Assembly (NCBI GenBank): GCA_001897525.1
Contig: MKTB01000021.1
Coordinates: forward strand, 41,124-105,123
Source: Bacteroidetes bacterium 43-16
GTDB taxonomy: Bacteria; Bacteroidota; Bacteroidia; Chitinophagales; Chitinophagaceae
Length of the DNA stretch: 64,000 nucleotides
Reading direction: 5' to 3'
Below the pieces are notes generated by a model. The model had not been told where the DNA came from. It was given only the letters and a program-made list of their open reading frames with translations, and made no database searches. A program made the position numbers and the translations under genes. Shown piece after piece: positions 35,873-44,284 of the stretch (positions are counted from its first letter, which is position 1; each line of letters begins with the position of its first letter).

Positions 35873-36511
35873 ATGTTACAAAAGTATAATAACGACTTAA
35901 ACTCTATCCAGCCACAAGATGCATTAGAGATTTTATTAGACGGGAATAAGCGATTCACGAACGGGATCAGTGTAAATAAAGATTTACTGAGTAAAGTCGA
36001 GTTAACCGGCAACAGCCAAAAACCTTTCGCTGCCATCCTGAGTTGTATGGATTCACGTGCTCCTGTTGAAATTATCTTTGACCAGGGTATTGGCGATGTG
36101 TTCAGCGTGAGAATGGCCGGTAATGTAACTTCAGAGAATGTACTGGGTTCATTGGAATACGCCACGGGTGTGGTAGGTTCTAAATTATTGATGGTGTTAG
36201 GCCATACGAATTGTGGCGCGGTGAAAGGCGCTATTGATAAAGTAGAATTAGGTAGCCTGACGCAATTGCTTGAAAAGATCCGCCCGGCAGTAACAGAGGC
36301 CTGCACAGACGGTAAAGACTGTTCCAGCTCCGATAAAGAATATGTAAACTCAGTGGCAGCATTGAACGTACACAATGCCAAACAATCCATTTTAGATCAA
36401 AGCCCGATCATTAAAGACCTGGTGAAAGCAGGAAAAGTATTATTAGTAGGCGCTATGTATGATGTAGAAAAAGGAGAGGTGAGGGTACTGGACTCTAAAT
36501 TTGAGTTATAG
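35873..36511 (+). CDS. Beta-carbonic anhydrase
   Basis: 212 residues. Zinc and catalytic residues are Cys 58, Asp 60 and Arg 62 (SCMDSR), His 111 and Cys 114 (GHTNCGAVKGA). Interconverts CO2 and bicarbonate. It follows the SulP transporter by 63 nt and precedes a terminator, so the two act as a bicarbonate uptake and conversion pair, probably supporting carboxylation or pH control. Confidence 0.95.
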   Translation: MLQKYNNDLNSIQPQDALEILLDGNKRFTNGISVNKDLLSKVELTGNSQKPFAAILSCMDSRAPVEIIFDQGIGDVFSVRMAGNVTSENVLGSLEYATGVVGSKLLMVLGHTNCGAVKGAIDKVELGSLTQLLEKIRPAVTEACTDGKDCSSSDKEYVNSVAALNVHNAKQSILDQSPIIKDLVKAGKVLLVGAMYDVEKGEVRVLDSKFEL

Positions 36512-36529
36512 AACATACAATTTTTATTT

Positions 36530-36568
36530 AAAGGCGGTCTACCGGAAGGTAGGCCGCCTTTGTTATTT
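36530..36568 (+). terminator. Intrinsic terminator after carbonic anhydrase
   Basis: AAAGGCGG-T-CTACC / GGTAG-G-CCGCCTTT with GGAA loop, then a weak T-stretch. Confidence 0.75.
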
Positions 36569-36614
36569 AAGGGTGAAAACAAGACTGCCACGCGCTGCAT
36601 CAGCTAAGAAGACT

Positions 36615-36644
36615 TTTGGATACCGATATTAATGACTAACTTTG
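36615..36644 (+). promoter_or_regulatory. Bacteroidota promoter for the Crp/Fnr gene
   Basis: TTTG (36615-36618), 18 nt, TAACTTTG (36637-36644). Transcription would start near 36648 and the ATG is at 36673. Confidence 0.7.
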
Positions 36645-36672
36645 TCACACTTTTGTCTTCTGGTAATCTCTT

Positions 36673-37392
36673 ATGGCTTCGTTTCAACATCATGATTTAG
36701 ACCCTAAATGCAGCAGGTGCTCTGAGCGGTTTACAAATGTTTTTTGTAAAGCCAATTATGATGCTTTGCAGGATATTGAGAAAGAAAAGATCTGCAGTTT
36801 TTACAAAAAAGGTGAAGTCATCTTTAAAGAAGGTGCCCGGCCTTTCGGTATTTTTTGCCTGAACAGGGGGAAAATAAAATTAGTAAAAACAGGCGATGAC
36901 GGCCGGGAACATATTGTGCGCCTGGTGCGTCCCGGTGATCCCCTGGGTTATCGCTCCCTGCTGAGCGGTGATAAATACAATGCCAGCGCTATTGCTATTG
37001 AAGACAGCGGTGTCTGCTTCATTCCTAAAGAATTATTCATCGGCATCCTGGCTAAGGACAGCGACCTGACCTTTGAAATGCTGCGCCTGCTCTCCGATGA
37101 TCTCAAAAAAGCAGAACTCCAGTTAACCCATTTAGCCCAGAAACCCGTAAGAGAAAGAGTAGCAGAAGCCTTATTGTTTATCAAAGAAACCTATGGCTTT
37201 GATACCGACGGCATCACCATCAATGCCTCCTTTAGCCGGGAAGATATTGCCAATATCGTGGGGACGGCTACAGAAACGGCTATTCGCCTGCTTTCCGAAC
37301 TCAATAAAGAAGGTATTATCAAGCTGAGCGGTAAAAGGATCAGCATCCTGAACCTGGAGAAACTGATCAAAGTAGCCAACGTTTTCGACTAA
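36673..37392 (+). CDS. Crp/Fnr family transcription regulator, FNR-like
   Basis: 239 residues. Cys 13, 16 and 25 at the N-terminus (CSRCSERFTNVFC) and Cys 115 in the cyclic-nucleotide-like domain are placed much like the four FNR ligands of an oxygen-sensitive iron-sulfur cluster; Cys 41 and 62 also exist. The sensor domain spans about 25-130, a long dimer helix about 130-160, and the winged HTH about 165-235. In the recognition helix Glu 201 and Arg 205 (ETAIR) match FNR, but the FNR Ser between them is Ile. It lies next to hemerythrin-like and cbb3 genes with matching palindromes, so it is the likely regulator. Confidence 0.88.
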   Translation: MASFQHHDLDPKCSRCSERFTNVFCKANYDALQDIEKEKICSFYKKGEVIFKEGARPFGIFCLNRGKIKLVKTGDDGREHIVRLVRPGDPLGYRSLLSGDKYNASAIAIEDSGVCFIPKELFIGILAKDSDLTFEMLRLLSDDLKKAELQLTHLAQKPVRERVAEALLFIKETYGFDTDGITINASFSREDIANIVGTATETAIRLLSELNKEGIIKLSGKRISILNLEKLIKVANVFD

Positions 37393-37419
37393 CAGTTCTT
37401 CCTTTCTTATGCCCGGAAT

Positions 37420-37433
37420 ATGATATAAATCAT
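37420..37433 (+). promoter_or_regulatory. FNR-like box upstream of the hemerythrin-like gene
   Basis: ATGATATAAATCAT, a 14-bp palindrome with a 4-nt spacer, close to the FNR consensus TTGAT-N4-ATCAA. Its centre is 55 bp upstream of the centre of a -7-like GAATTTTG at 37478-37485. Confidence 0.6.
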
Positions 37434-37522
37434 GTTTTGGGTTTTCATTCATCATTTTATTTCCGGCCACTTCGTGTGAATTTTGTACCTGATCAAACCA
37501 GGTTTCAAAAAAATAGCATCGA

Positions 37523-38002
37523 ATGGAAGAAGCACGCACTTTACCGGTCACTACTGCAGCAGCGCTGACAGCGCTTATGCACAGCATCCTGAAGGATCTT
37601 TATCCCCGGGTGTTTAACAGTTGCCAGGCTGTGGCTGCTGCGGCAGAAGACCTCGAGCAGACTCCTGATACCAGGCTGCTGAAGAGTTCTGTGGACAGCA
37701 TTTATAATGCGATAGAGCGCCTGTTCTATAAAGAAAAGATCGTCTTATTCCCATATCTCGAAAAACACTTTAGCCCGGAGACCAGGCCTAAAACCATCAC
37801 TGCTATTCATACGGCCCTGGAAGAAGGTAGCCGTATTACTAAGATGACAGACTTATTCAAAGACTGGCTGTCGGCAGCAGGCTTTGAGGCAGGTGGTACG
37901 ATGCCGGGAAAGCAGGTCCCTGTGGCTTTCCGGGACTTTGAAAGTGCCTGGCAGGAGTTGTGCCGGAACCGGGAAAATATGTTTAGCTCTTTTACTCCCT
38001 GA
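37523..38002 (+). CDS. Hemerythrin-like protein, ligand set incomplete
   Basis: 159 residues, all helical in outline. The stretches LMHSILKDLYPRVF and FYKEKIVLFPYLEKHF and IHTALEEG resemble the helices of hemerythrin and RIC-type di-iron proteins, where His and Glu bind two iron atoms. Only some of the expected ligands are seen (His 20, Glu in YKEK, His in EKHF, His in AIHTAL), so iron binding is uncertain. It lies 15 nt upstream of ccoI behind an FNR-like box, which suggests a part in oxygen or nitric oxide handling or oxidase assembly. Confidence 0.55.
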   Translation: MEEARTLPVTTAAALTALMHSILKDLYPRVFNSCQAVAAAAEDLEQTPDTRLLKSSVDSIYNAIERLFYKEKIVLFPYLEKHFSPETRPKTITAIHTALEEGSRITKMTDLFKDWLSAAGFEAGGTMPGKQVPVAFRDFESAWQELCRNRENMFSSFTP

Positions 38003-38016
38003 ATAAAACTAAAGTG

Positions 38017-40407
38017 ATGGTTGAAGATAAAATAGTAGCCACTTGTTACCACTGTGGCGATGAATGTGCTACCGATACACTCGCGATAGCGGACAAGCAC
38101 TTTTGCTGTAATGGCTGCCTGAATGTTTACCAATTGCTGAACCAGAATGAGCTGGAAGATTACTATTGCCTGAACCAGGCACCCGGCCAGAAGATAAAAG
38201 CTATACCGGATGAAAAATTCGCTTTCCTCGATGAGCCGGGCGTGATCCAAAAACTCCTGCTCTTCAGAAATGAGCAGCAGGCACAGGTCTCCTTTTATCT
38301 GCCCCAGATGTACTGCAGTTCCTGCTTATGGCTGCTGGAGCATTTATCTGAGCTGGACAAACAGATCATCAGTTCCCAGGTTAATTTCAATAATAAAACA
38401 CTTAAAGTTACTTTCCAGATCGATCATTTATCCCTGCGCGCTTTGGCCGAATTGCTCGCCAGGATCGGTTACGAGCCGGTGATTGATATTTATGAAGACA
38501 AAGCAGAAAAGGACAAATACGATTCCAAAAGATCTTACCTTAAGCTGGGTATTACCGGCTTCTGTTTTGCCAATATTATGCTGATCGCATTCCCCGAATA
38601 TCTAGGCTTAGACCCTGAAGCGCAGCCGGGCCTGGCCTTGTTTTTCAAGATTGCTAATGTCTTGCTGGCCCTGCCCGTCGTACTTTATGGAGCAAGAGAA
38701 TTCTTCATCAATGCCTGGTACAGCTACCGGCAGCGCTACCTCAACATTGATGCACCTATTGCACTGGCCGTTGCCGTAACCTTTGGCAGAAGCCTCTACG
38801 AGGTATTCAGCAATACCGGTGCCGGGTATTTCGACAGCATGTCGGGTATTGTCTTCTTCATGCTCCTGGGGCGCACCCTGCAAAACAGGAGCTATACCAC
38901 ATTGCGCTTTAACCGTGATTACAAATCCTATTTTCCTCTTGCCGTCACCCGCATCAAAGAGGCACAGAAATCCCTGGTCAAACTGGAGGCTATTGAGACC
39001 AACGATGTATTGCTGATCCATCACCAGGAGATCATTCCTACCGACTGCTTATTATCTAAAGGAACTGCGCAGATCGACTACAGCTTTGTGACCGGGGAAG
39101 ACCGGCCCGAGACCGTTGATAAAGGTGCGGTGCTCTATGCCGGGGGCAGAAATGCAGGCGAAGCTATAGAAGTGCTGACCGTAAAACCCTTTAACCAGAA
39201 CAGCTTTACACAACTCTGGAACAATAGTGTATTTCAGAAACAGGCAGATGATAAAGAAAGCCGCATAACAGTGATCAGTAAATATTTTTCCCTGGCAGTG
39301 CTCCTGGTTGCCCTGGGCACCTTTATCGCCTGGCAATTTATAGCGCCTGCTACTGCCTGGAAAGCAGCCACAGCCGTGCTTATCGTGGCCTGTCCCTGTT
39401 CTTTGTTACTCACCTCTTCCTTTACCAATGGCTACCTGCTGGAGCGGCTGGCAGGTGCCGGATGCTATTTTAAAAATGCCCGGGTGATCGAGCAGATCAC
39501 AAAGATACAGCACATCGCCTTTGACAAAACCGGAACGCTGACCACCGCAAATGCTTCAGGTATAAAAGTGGACCTGATGCGCCTGAGCCGTGAAGAATTG
39601 GATACCTTGATGAATATCTTGTCGCAGAGCCTGCACCCTTTGAGCAGGGCCATTACACAGTATCATCAGTACCATGAGATGCCGCAAGAAGCCCTTGCCA
39701 TGAAAGAGATCCCCGGAGCAGGTATTGAAGCCTGGCATGAAGATAAACATTACAAAATAGGTAGCGCGCTCTTCGTAAAAGGCATTGCAGCAACCGATCA
39801 TAAAGCTACCCATGTTTATATCGCCATAGATGCGGAAATCAAAGCCCGGTATGCTTTTGAAGTGCAACTGATGCCGGGAGCTGCAAGCCTGGTCGGTCAA
39901 CTGGCACGGGGGTATGAACTTTCCCTTTTAAGTGGCGATAATGATGCTTCCCGTTCCTTTTTCAGCGAAGTATTTGGCAAAAAAAGCACTTTGAAATATA
40001 GTATGAAGCCCGGTGATAAGCTGGACTATATACGCAGTCTGCAGGAAGGCGATAAAAAAGTGATGATGATCGGTGACGGGCTGAATGATGCCGGGGCCTT
40101 GCAGCAAAGCGATGTGGGCATAGCCGTGGTGAAAAGTGCCTTTGCCTTTAGCCCTGCCTGTGATATCATCATGGAATCTGAAAAACTACGATACCTGCCT
40201 CAATTCATAAACTGGGGAAAAGGAGGGAAACGACTGATCACAATAGGTTTCATCTATTCCCTCCTGTTTAATGTAGTTGGTTTGGGATTTGCCGTCACGG
40301 GTAATCTTTCTCCGCTGGTAGCCGCCATCCTGATGCCTTCCTCTTCATTGGGCATTATCCTGATCGCCTACCTGGGTGTACGTCGTATGGCCCGGCTAAA
40401 CGTATAA
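38017..40407 (+). CDS. ccoI: Copper-translocating P-type ATPase for cbb3 oxidase
   Basis: 796 residues from ATG 38017 (an upstream GTG at 38014 is less likely). An N-terminal Cys-rich metal-binding segment (CYHCGDEC, CCNGC), then an HMA-type domain with CSSC about 99-102, eight membrane helices, the ion motif CPCS about 459-462, DKTGTLT (phosphorylated Asp about 503) and GDGLNDAGAL. The N-terminal and CPCS pattern is that of CcoI/FixI, which supplies copper to the binuclear centre of cbb3 oxidase. It is followed by the oxidase genes in order. Confidence 0.94.
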   Translation: MVEDKIVATCYHCGDECATDTLAIADKHFCCNGCLNVYQLLNQNELEDYYCLNQAPGQKIKAIPDEKFAFLDEPGVIQKLLLFRNEQQAQVSFYLPQMYCSSCLWLLEHLSELDKQIISSQVNFNNKTLKVTFQIDHLSLRALAELLARIGYEPVIDIYEDKAEKDKYDSKRSYLKLGITGFCFANIMLIAFPEYLGLDPEAQPGLALFFKIANVLLALPVVLYGAREFFINAWYSYRQRYLNIDAPIALAVAVTFGRSLYEVFSNTGAGYFDSMSGIVFFMLLGRTLQNRSYTTLRFNRDYKSYFPLAVTRIKEAQKSLVKLEAIETNDVLLIHHQEIIPTDCLLSKGTAQIDYSFVTGEDRPETVDKGAVLYAGGRNAGEAIEVLTVKPFNQNSFTQLWNNSVFQKQADDKESRITVISKYFSLAVLLVALGTFIAWQFIAPATAWKAATAVLIVACPCSLLLTSSFTNGYLLERLAGAGCYFKNARVIEQITKIQHIAFDKTGTLTTANASGIKVDLMRLSREELDTLMNILSQSLHPLSRAITQYHQYHEMPQEALAMKEIPGAGIEAWHEDKHYKIGSALFVKGIAATDHKATHVYIAIDAEIKARYAFEVQLMPGAASLVGQLARGYELSLLSGDNDASRSFFSEVFGKKSTLKYSMKPGDKLDYIRSLQEGDKKVMMIGDGLNDAGALQQSDVGIAVVKSAFAFSPACDIIMESEKLRYLPQFINWGKGGKRLITIGFIYSLLFNVVGLGFAVTGNLSPLVAAILMPSSSLGIILIAYLGVRRMARLNV

Positions 40408-40461
40408 ATGTGCTGCACCATGCCGCCAGATTGGATCAAAGCTATACCGGCAGACAAAAAG

Positions 40462-40475
40462 ATGACAAAAATCAT
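40462..40475 (+). promoter_or_regulatory. FNR-like box upstream of ccoS
   Basis: ATGACAAAAATCAT, one base from a perfect ATGAT-N4-ATCAT palindrome. Its centre is 55 bp upstream of the centre of a -7-like GAACTTTG at 40520-40527, the same spacing as at the hemerythrin-like gene. Confidence 0.6.
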
Positions 40476-40544
40476 ATTTAGGCCTAATGCCAGACATAAA
40501 ATAAAAGTTCTGTTAAAATGAACTTTGCATTCAAACACCAGGTT

Positions 40545-40715
40545 ATGGGTATCGTTATTTTTCTCTTAAGTGTTTCTCTTCTTGTGGCTCTTTTCTTTCT
40601 GGGCGCTTACGTCTGGGGCGTTAAGTCCGGCCAGTTTGATGATGACTATTCCCCGGCACACAGGATATTTTTCGACGACAACACAGCATCTAAAAGCAAA
40701 ACAAATAATAAATAA
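40545..40715 (+). CDS. ccoS: cbb3 oxidase assembly protein CcoS
   Basis: 56 residues: one membrane helix (about 2-24) and then the CcoS signature VKSGQFDDDYSPAHRIFFDD. CcoS is needed for insertion of cofactors into the cbb3 oxidase. I prefer the ATG at 40545 because its N-terminus (MGIVIFLLSVSLLV) has the family form and because a -7-like element overlaps the ATG at 40518; the longer version would add nine residues. Confidence 0.9.
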   Translation: MGIVIFLLSVSLLVALFFLGAYVWGVKSGQFDDDYSPAHRIFFDDNTASKSKTNNK

Positions 40716-40723
40716 CAAAGATT

Positions 40724-42880
40724 ATGATTCAGAAAGAACATTTCTTTTATGACAACAAGATCGTGAAGCAATTCGGTATTGCTACTATGTTCTGGGGTAT
40801 TGTCGGTATGCTCGTGGGGGTGGTTATTGCCTTGCAACTTGCCTTCCCTGCGCTGAACCTGGGCATTCCCTATACTACCTTCGGACGATTAAGACCTATT
40901 CATACCAATGCGGTGATCTTCGCCTTTGTCGGTAATGCCGTATTTGCAGGAGCCTATTATATCTTTCAAAGAGTACTCAAGGCCAGGATGTACAGCGATC
41001 TGCTCAGTAAGATCCACCTTTGGGGCTGGCAGCTGATCATTGTGGTGGGTGCCGTATCCCTGGCACTGGGCTACACCACCAGTAAAGAATATGCAGAACT
41101 CGAATGGCCTATAGATATTGCCATTACACTCATCTGGGTGGTGTTCGGGATCAATATGATGGGCACTATGCTCAGGCGCAGAGAGCGCCATATGTATGTA
41201 GCCATCTGGTTCTTCATTGGTACCTGGGTCGCTGTAGCCATGCTGCACATCGTTAACTCTTTTGCTTTGCCTTATAGCTGGTTTGGCTCCTACAGCGCTT
41301 TTGCAGGCGTACAGGATGCATTGGTACAATGGTGGTACGGGCACAATGCCGTAGCCTTTTTCCTGACCACCCCTTTCCTGGGACTGATGTATTACTTTGT
41401 ACCTAAAGCCGCCAATCGCCCGGTATATTCCTATCGCTGGAGCATTATTCACTTCTGGGCATTGATCTTTATCTACATCTGGGCCGGGCCGCATCACCTG
41501 CTATACACCGCTTTGCCGGGATGGGCACAAGCCCTGGGTACGGTATTCAGTATTATGCTGATCCTGCCTAGCTGGGGCGGTATGCTGAATGGCCTGTTCA
41601 CCATACGCGGTGCCTGGGACAAGGTGAAAGAAGATCCTATTTTAAAAATGTTCATCGTTGCATTGACCTGTTATGGTATGGCCACCTTAGAAGGTCCATT
41701 ACTGTCCATAAAATCTTTAAATGCGATCTCACACTATACCGACTGGACGGTAGCACACGTACACATAGGCGCTTTAGGCTTCAATGGATTTATGGTCTTC
41801 GGGATGCTGTATTATATGATCCCTAAAATGTGGAACACGGACCTGTATTCCCGTAAAATGGCCAATACCCATTTCCTGATCGGTACCATCGGTATTTTGT
41901 TGTACGCAATTCCCCTGTACTGGGCAGCCTTTACCCAAAGCCTGATGTGGAAACAATTTACAGAATCCGGGCAATTGAAATACCAGTTCCTGGAAACCGT
42001 TACCCACATTGTTCCTGCCTATATCATAAGAGCCATTGGTGGTGCCCTGTACCTTTTCGGAGCCAGCATGGCCGTGTACAACCTGGCTAAGACGATGAAG
42101 AAAGGTTCTTTCGTAGCCAATGAGGCCGCATCTGCGGTGCCTTTCAGAGCATTGCCCGTTCAGGCTCCAGAAGGTCATAAAGTACACTGGCATACCCGCC
42201 TGATCGAACGTCGCCCGGTGACCTTAACTATACTAAGTCTTGTTGCTGTAGCCATAGGTGGATTGGTGGAACTGACCCCTTCTTTGCTCGTCGATAAAGA
42301 TGTACCGGTGATCTCGGTCGTAAAACCCTATACTCCTTTAGAACTGGCAGGCAGAGATATTTACGTCCGTGAAGGCTGTTACAACTGTCACTCCCAAATG
42401 ATACGCCCTTTCCGGGATGAAATAGCCCGTTACGGAGAGTACTCCAAAGCCGGTGAGTTCATTTACGACAGGCCTTTCCAATGGGGCAGCAAGCGTACCG
42501 GTCCGGACCTGCATCGTATAGGCGGCAAGTACTCCAATGCATGGCACTATGCACATATGGACAATCCGCAGGAGATCTCCCCGGGCTCCATCATGCCGGC
42601 ATATCCCTGGTTGTTGCAGAATAAAGCCAATACCGCTTTACTGCCCAATAAAATAAGAACACTGCGCAAACTGGGCGTACCATATCCTGAAGGATACGAT
42701 GAAAAAGCTATTGCCGAATACGAAAAGCAAGCCCAAGAAGTGACCGGTAAACTGAAGGAAGAAAAGATCAAAGGAGCTACGGCAGATAAAGAGATCATTG
42801 CCCTCATTGCCTATATGCAGCGCCTGGGTACTGATATCAAACAATTGGATAAAGCCAATACAACTGCATCAGCCGAATAA
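40724..42880 (+). CDS. ccoNO: cbb3 oxidase fused subunits I and II (CcoN-CcoO)
   Basis: 718 residues. Residues 1 to about 470 are the twelve-helix heme-copper oxidase subunit I, with His-containing motifs such as PIHTNAVIF, WWYGHNAVAFFLT, WAGPHHLLYTA and TVAHVHIGALG. After a linker comes the CcoO mono-heme cytochrome c, with CYNCH at about 553-557 and a distal Met in SIMPAYPWL. In many bacteria N and O are separate genes; the single-frame fusion is known in Bacteroidota. It begins 8 nt after ccoS. Confidence 0.96.
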   Translation: MIQKEHFFYDNKIVKQFGIATMFWGIVGMLVGVVIALQLAFPALNLGIPYTTFGRLRPIHTNAVIFAFVGNAVFAGAYYIFQRVLKARMYSDLLSKIHLWGWQLIIVVGAVSLALGYTTSKEYAELEWPIDIAITLIWVVFGINMMGTMLRRRERHMYVAIWFFIGTWVAVAMLHIVNSFALPYSWFGSYSAFAGVQDALVQWWYGHNAVAFFLTTPFLGLMYYFVPKAANRPVYSYRWSIIHFWALIFIYIWAGPHHLLYTALPGWAQALGTVFSIMLILPSWGGMLNGLFTIRGAWDKVKEDPILKMFIVALTCYGMATLEGPLLSIKSLNAISHYTDWTVAHVHIGALGFNGFMVFGMLYYMIPKMWNTDLYSRKMANTHFLIGTIGILLYAIPLYWAAFTQSLMWKQFTESGQLKYQFLETVTHIVPAYIIRAIGGALYLFGASMAVYNLAKTMKKGSFVANEAASAVPFRALPVQAPEGHKVHWHTRLIERRPVTLTILSLVAVAIGGLVELTPSLLVDKDVPVISVVKPYTPLELAGRDIYVREGCYNCHSQMIRPFRDEIARYGEYSKAGEFIYDRPFQWGSKRTGPDLHRIGGKYSNAWHYAHMDNPQEISPGSIMPAYPWLLQNKANTALLPNKIRTLRKLGVPYPEGYDEKAIAEYEKQAQEVTGKLKEEKIKGATADKEIIALIAYMQRLGTDIKQLDKANTTASAE

Positions 42881-42916
42881 AAATCCGGTATTTAATGAAA
42901 TCTAAAATCTGAAGAC

Positions 42917-43075
42917 ATGAAGTTTAAAAACTATCTGACCGAGATCGACAATGTCGCCATCTTCCCGATCATCTCCCTGGTGATTTTCGTGACCATATTT
43001 GCTGTCGCAGCTATATATGCCTTTTCCGCAGATAAAAATAAGATGAAGGATAATGCAAATATCCCTTTGAACTAA
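42917..43075 (+). CDS. ccoQ: Small cbb3 oxidase subunit CcoQ
   Basis: 52 residues, too short for most gene finders. It begins MKFKNYLTEIDNVAIFPIIS, has one membrane helix (about 14-36) and a charged, Lys/Asp-rich tail that ends IPLN. Its position between ccoNO (36 nt) and ccoP (13 nt) and its topology are those of CcoQ/FixQ, which stabilises the complex. It translates cleanly from the ATG at 42917 to the TAA at 43073. Confidence 0.85.
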   Translation: MKFKNYLTEIDNVAIFPIISLVIFVTIFAVAAIYAFSADKNKMKDNANIPLN

Positions 43076-43088
43076 AAACAAGAAACAA

Positions 43089-44270
43089 ATGAATGCAATG
43101 TATAAAAAACTATTAGCTTGTTGCACACTGGTAGGTATGGTATCAGTACCCGCTGTCAGCTTTGCCCTTAGTGTAATCCCGGCCGAAACGCCTGCTACCG
43201 GGGCTTATGACACCATCAGGTACGTATTATTCGGTTTCGCTATTCTGCTCTTGTTTGTCATTATAGCATTAGGCTATGCGATAAAAGCTTCCCTGGCGAT
43301 AAAGGGTAAGCAACTAGCGAATAAGAAAAAACTGCACAGTGGTGCAGCTCTGCTTGTCTTGCTGACCGGGCTTATTACATCGCTACCGGCAAAGGCAGAG
43401 GAAGCTACAAAAGAAGTGGTAGAAGAAGCTCCGGGTTTCTGGGGCAATCTCTTCAATACCGCGCCTAATGATATGCTGATCACGATCCTGGTAATCCTCG
43501 TAGAGCTGATGGTCATATTTGTACTGGTACGTGTGCAGATCAAGCTGCTGAAAGAAAAAGTAGTTGCGGCTCCTAAACCTGTATCTGAGGGCTTCTCCTG
43601 GGCCAGGTTGTTGGAAAAGCTGGGTGCTAACAAAGCTACAGATGATGTGGCAGGACTGGACCTGAATCATGACTATGACGGTATCAGGGAACTGGATAAC
43701 AATATCCCTAAATGGTGGCAGCTTGCCTTCGGAGGCACTGTGGTCATCGCTATTATCTACCTGTTCCGGATGTTTGGTACAGGAAGTTTGCCCGACCAGA
43801 TCACCGAACTGCATGAAGAGCAGCGTATCGCTGCCATCAAAATGGCCGATTACCTGAAAAATGCCGCGAACAATGTAGATGAAAACACCGTGGTAATGTT
43901 GGATGCAGGCGGTATCGCACAAGGTAAAGAACTGTTTGCCAAAAACTGTATCGCCTGTCATGGCGGTGCCGGAGAAGGTACCATAGGTCCTAACCTGACC
44001 GATGAATACTGGCTGCATAAAGGAGGTATTAAAGACGTATTCTACAGCATTAAATACGGTTGGCCGGAGAAAGGGATGAAATCCTGGCAGTCTGATTTCT
44101 CACCTGCCCAGATCGCTCAGCTCGCCAGCTATGTGAAATCATTGGCCGGTTCCAACCCTGCCAATGGAAAAGTAAAAGAAGGAGAATTATATTCAGAAGC
44201 CGCTGAAGGTGCCGCGAAGGCAGAGGAAGCCAATACTGCTACCCCGGCGAAAGCAGCTCAGGAAAGTTAA
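43089..44270 (+). CDS. ccoP: cbb3 oxidase subunit III (CcoP), single heme c
   Basis: 393 residues. The N-terminal part has three hydrophobic segments (about 6-25, 34-62, and 80-102), then a fourth at about 130-155 and the CcoP N-terminal motif YDGIRELDNNIPKWW with its own helix at about 215-232. Only one CxxCH is present (CIACH about 287-291), where proteobacterial CcoP has two. The tail is Ala/Glu-rich. It delivers electrons to the CcoNO core. The extra helices at the front and the single heme look genuine, since the frame is intact. Confidence 0.92.
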   Translation: MNAMYKKLLACCTLVGMVSVPAVSFALSVIPAETPATGAYDTIRYVLFGFAILLLFVIIALGYAIKASLAIKGKQLANKKKLHSGAALLVLLTGLITSLPAKAEEATKEVVEEAPGFWGNLFNTAPNDMLITILVILVELMVIFVLVRVQIKLLKEKVVAAPKPVSEGFSWARLLEKLGANKATDDVAGLDLNHDYDGIRELDNNIPKWWQLAFGGTVVIAIIYLFRMFGTGSLPDQITELHEEQRIAAIKMADYLKNAANNVDENTVVMLDAGGIAQGKELFAKNCIACHGGAGEGTIGPNLTDEYWLHKGGIKDVFYSIKYGWPEKGMKSWQSDFSPAQIAQLASYVKSLAGSNPANGKVKEGELYSEAAEGAAKAEEANTATPAKAAQES

Positions 44271-44284
44271 GAAAAACCAGGACC

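Noticed and set aside
43383..44018. 211-residue minus-strand frame inside ccoP
   Set aside because: Antisense shadow; low-complexity aromatic composition and no family match.
43089..44270. CcoP with one heme motif as a possible frameshift
   Set aside because: The frame is intact from ATG to stop, with the expected YDGIRELDNN motif and a normal end, so the single heme looks genuine.
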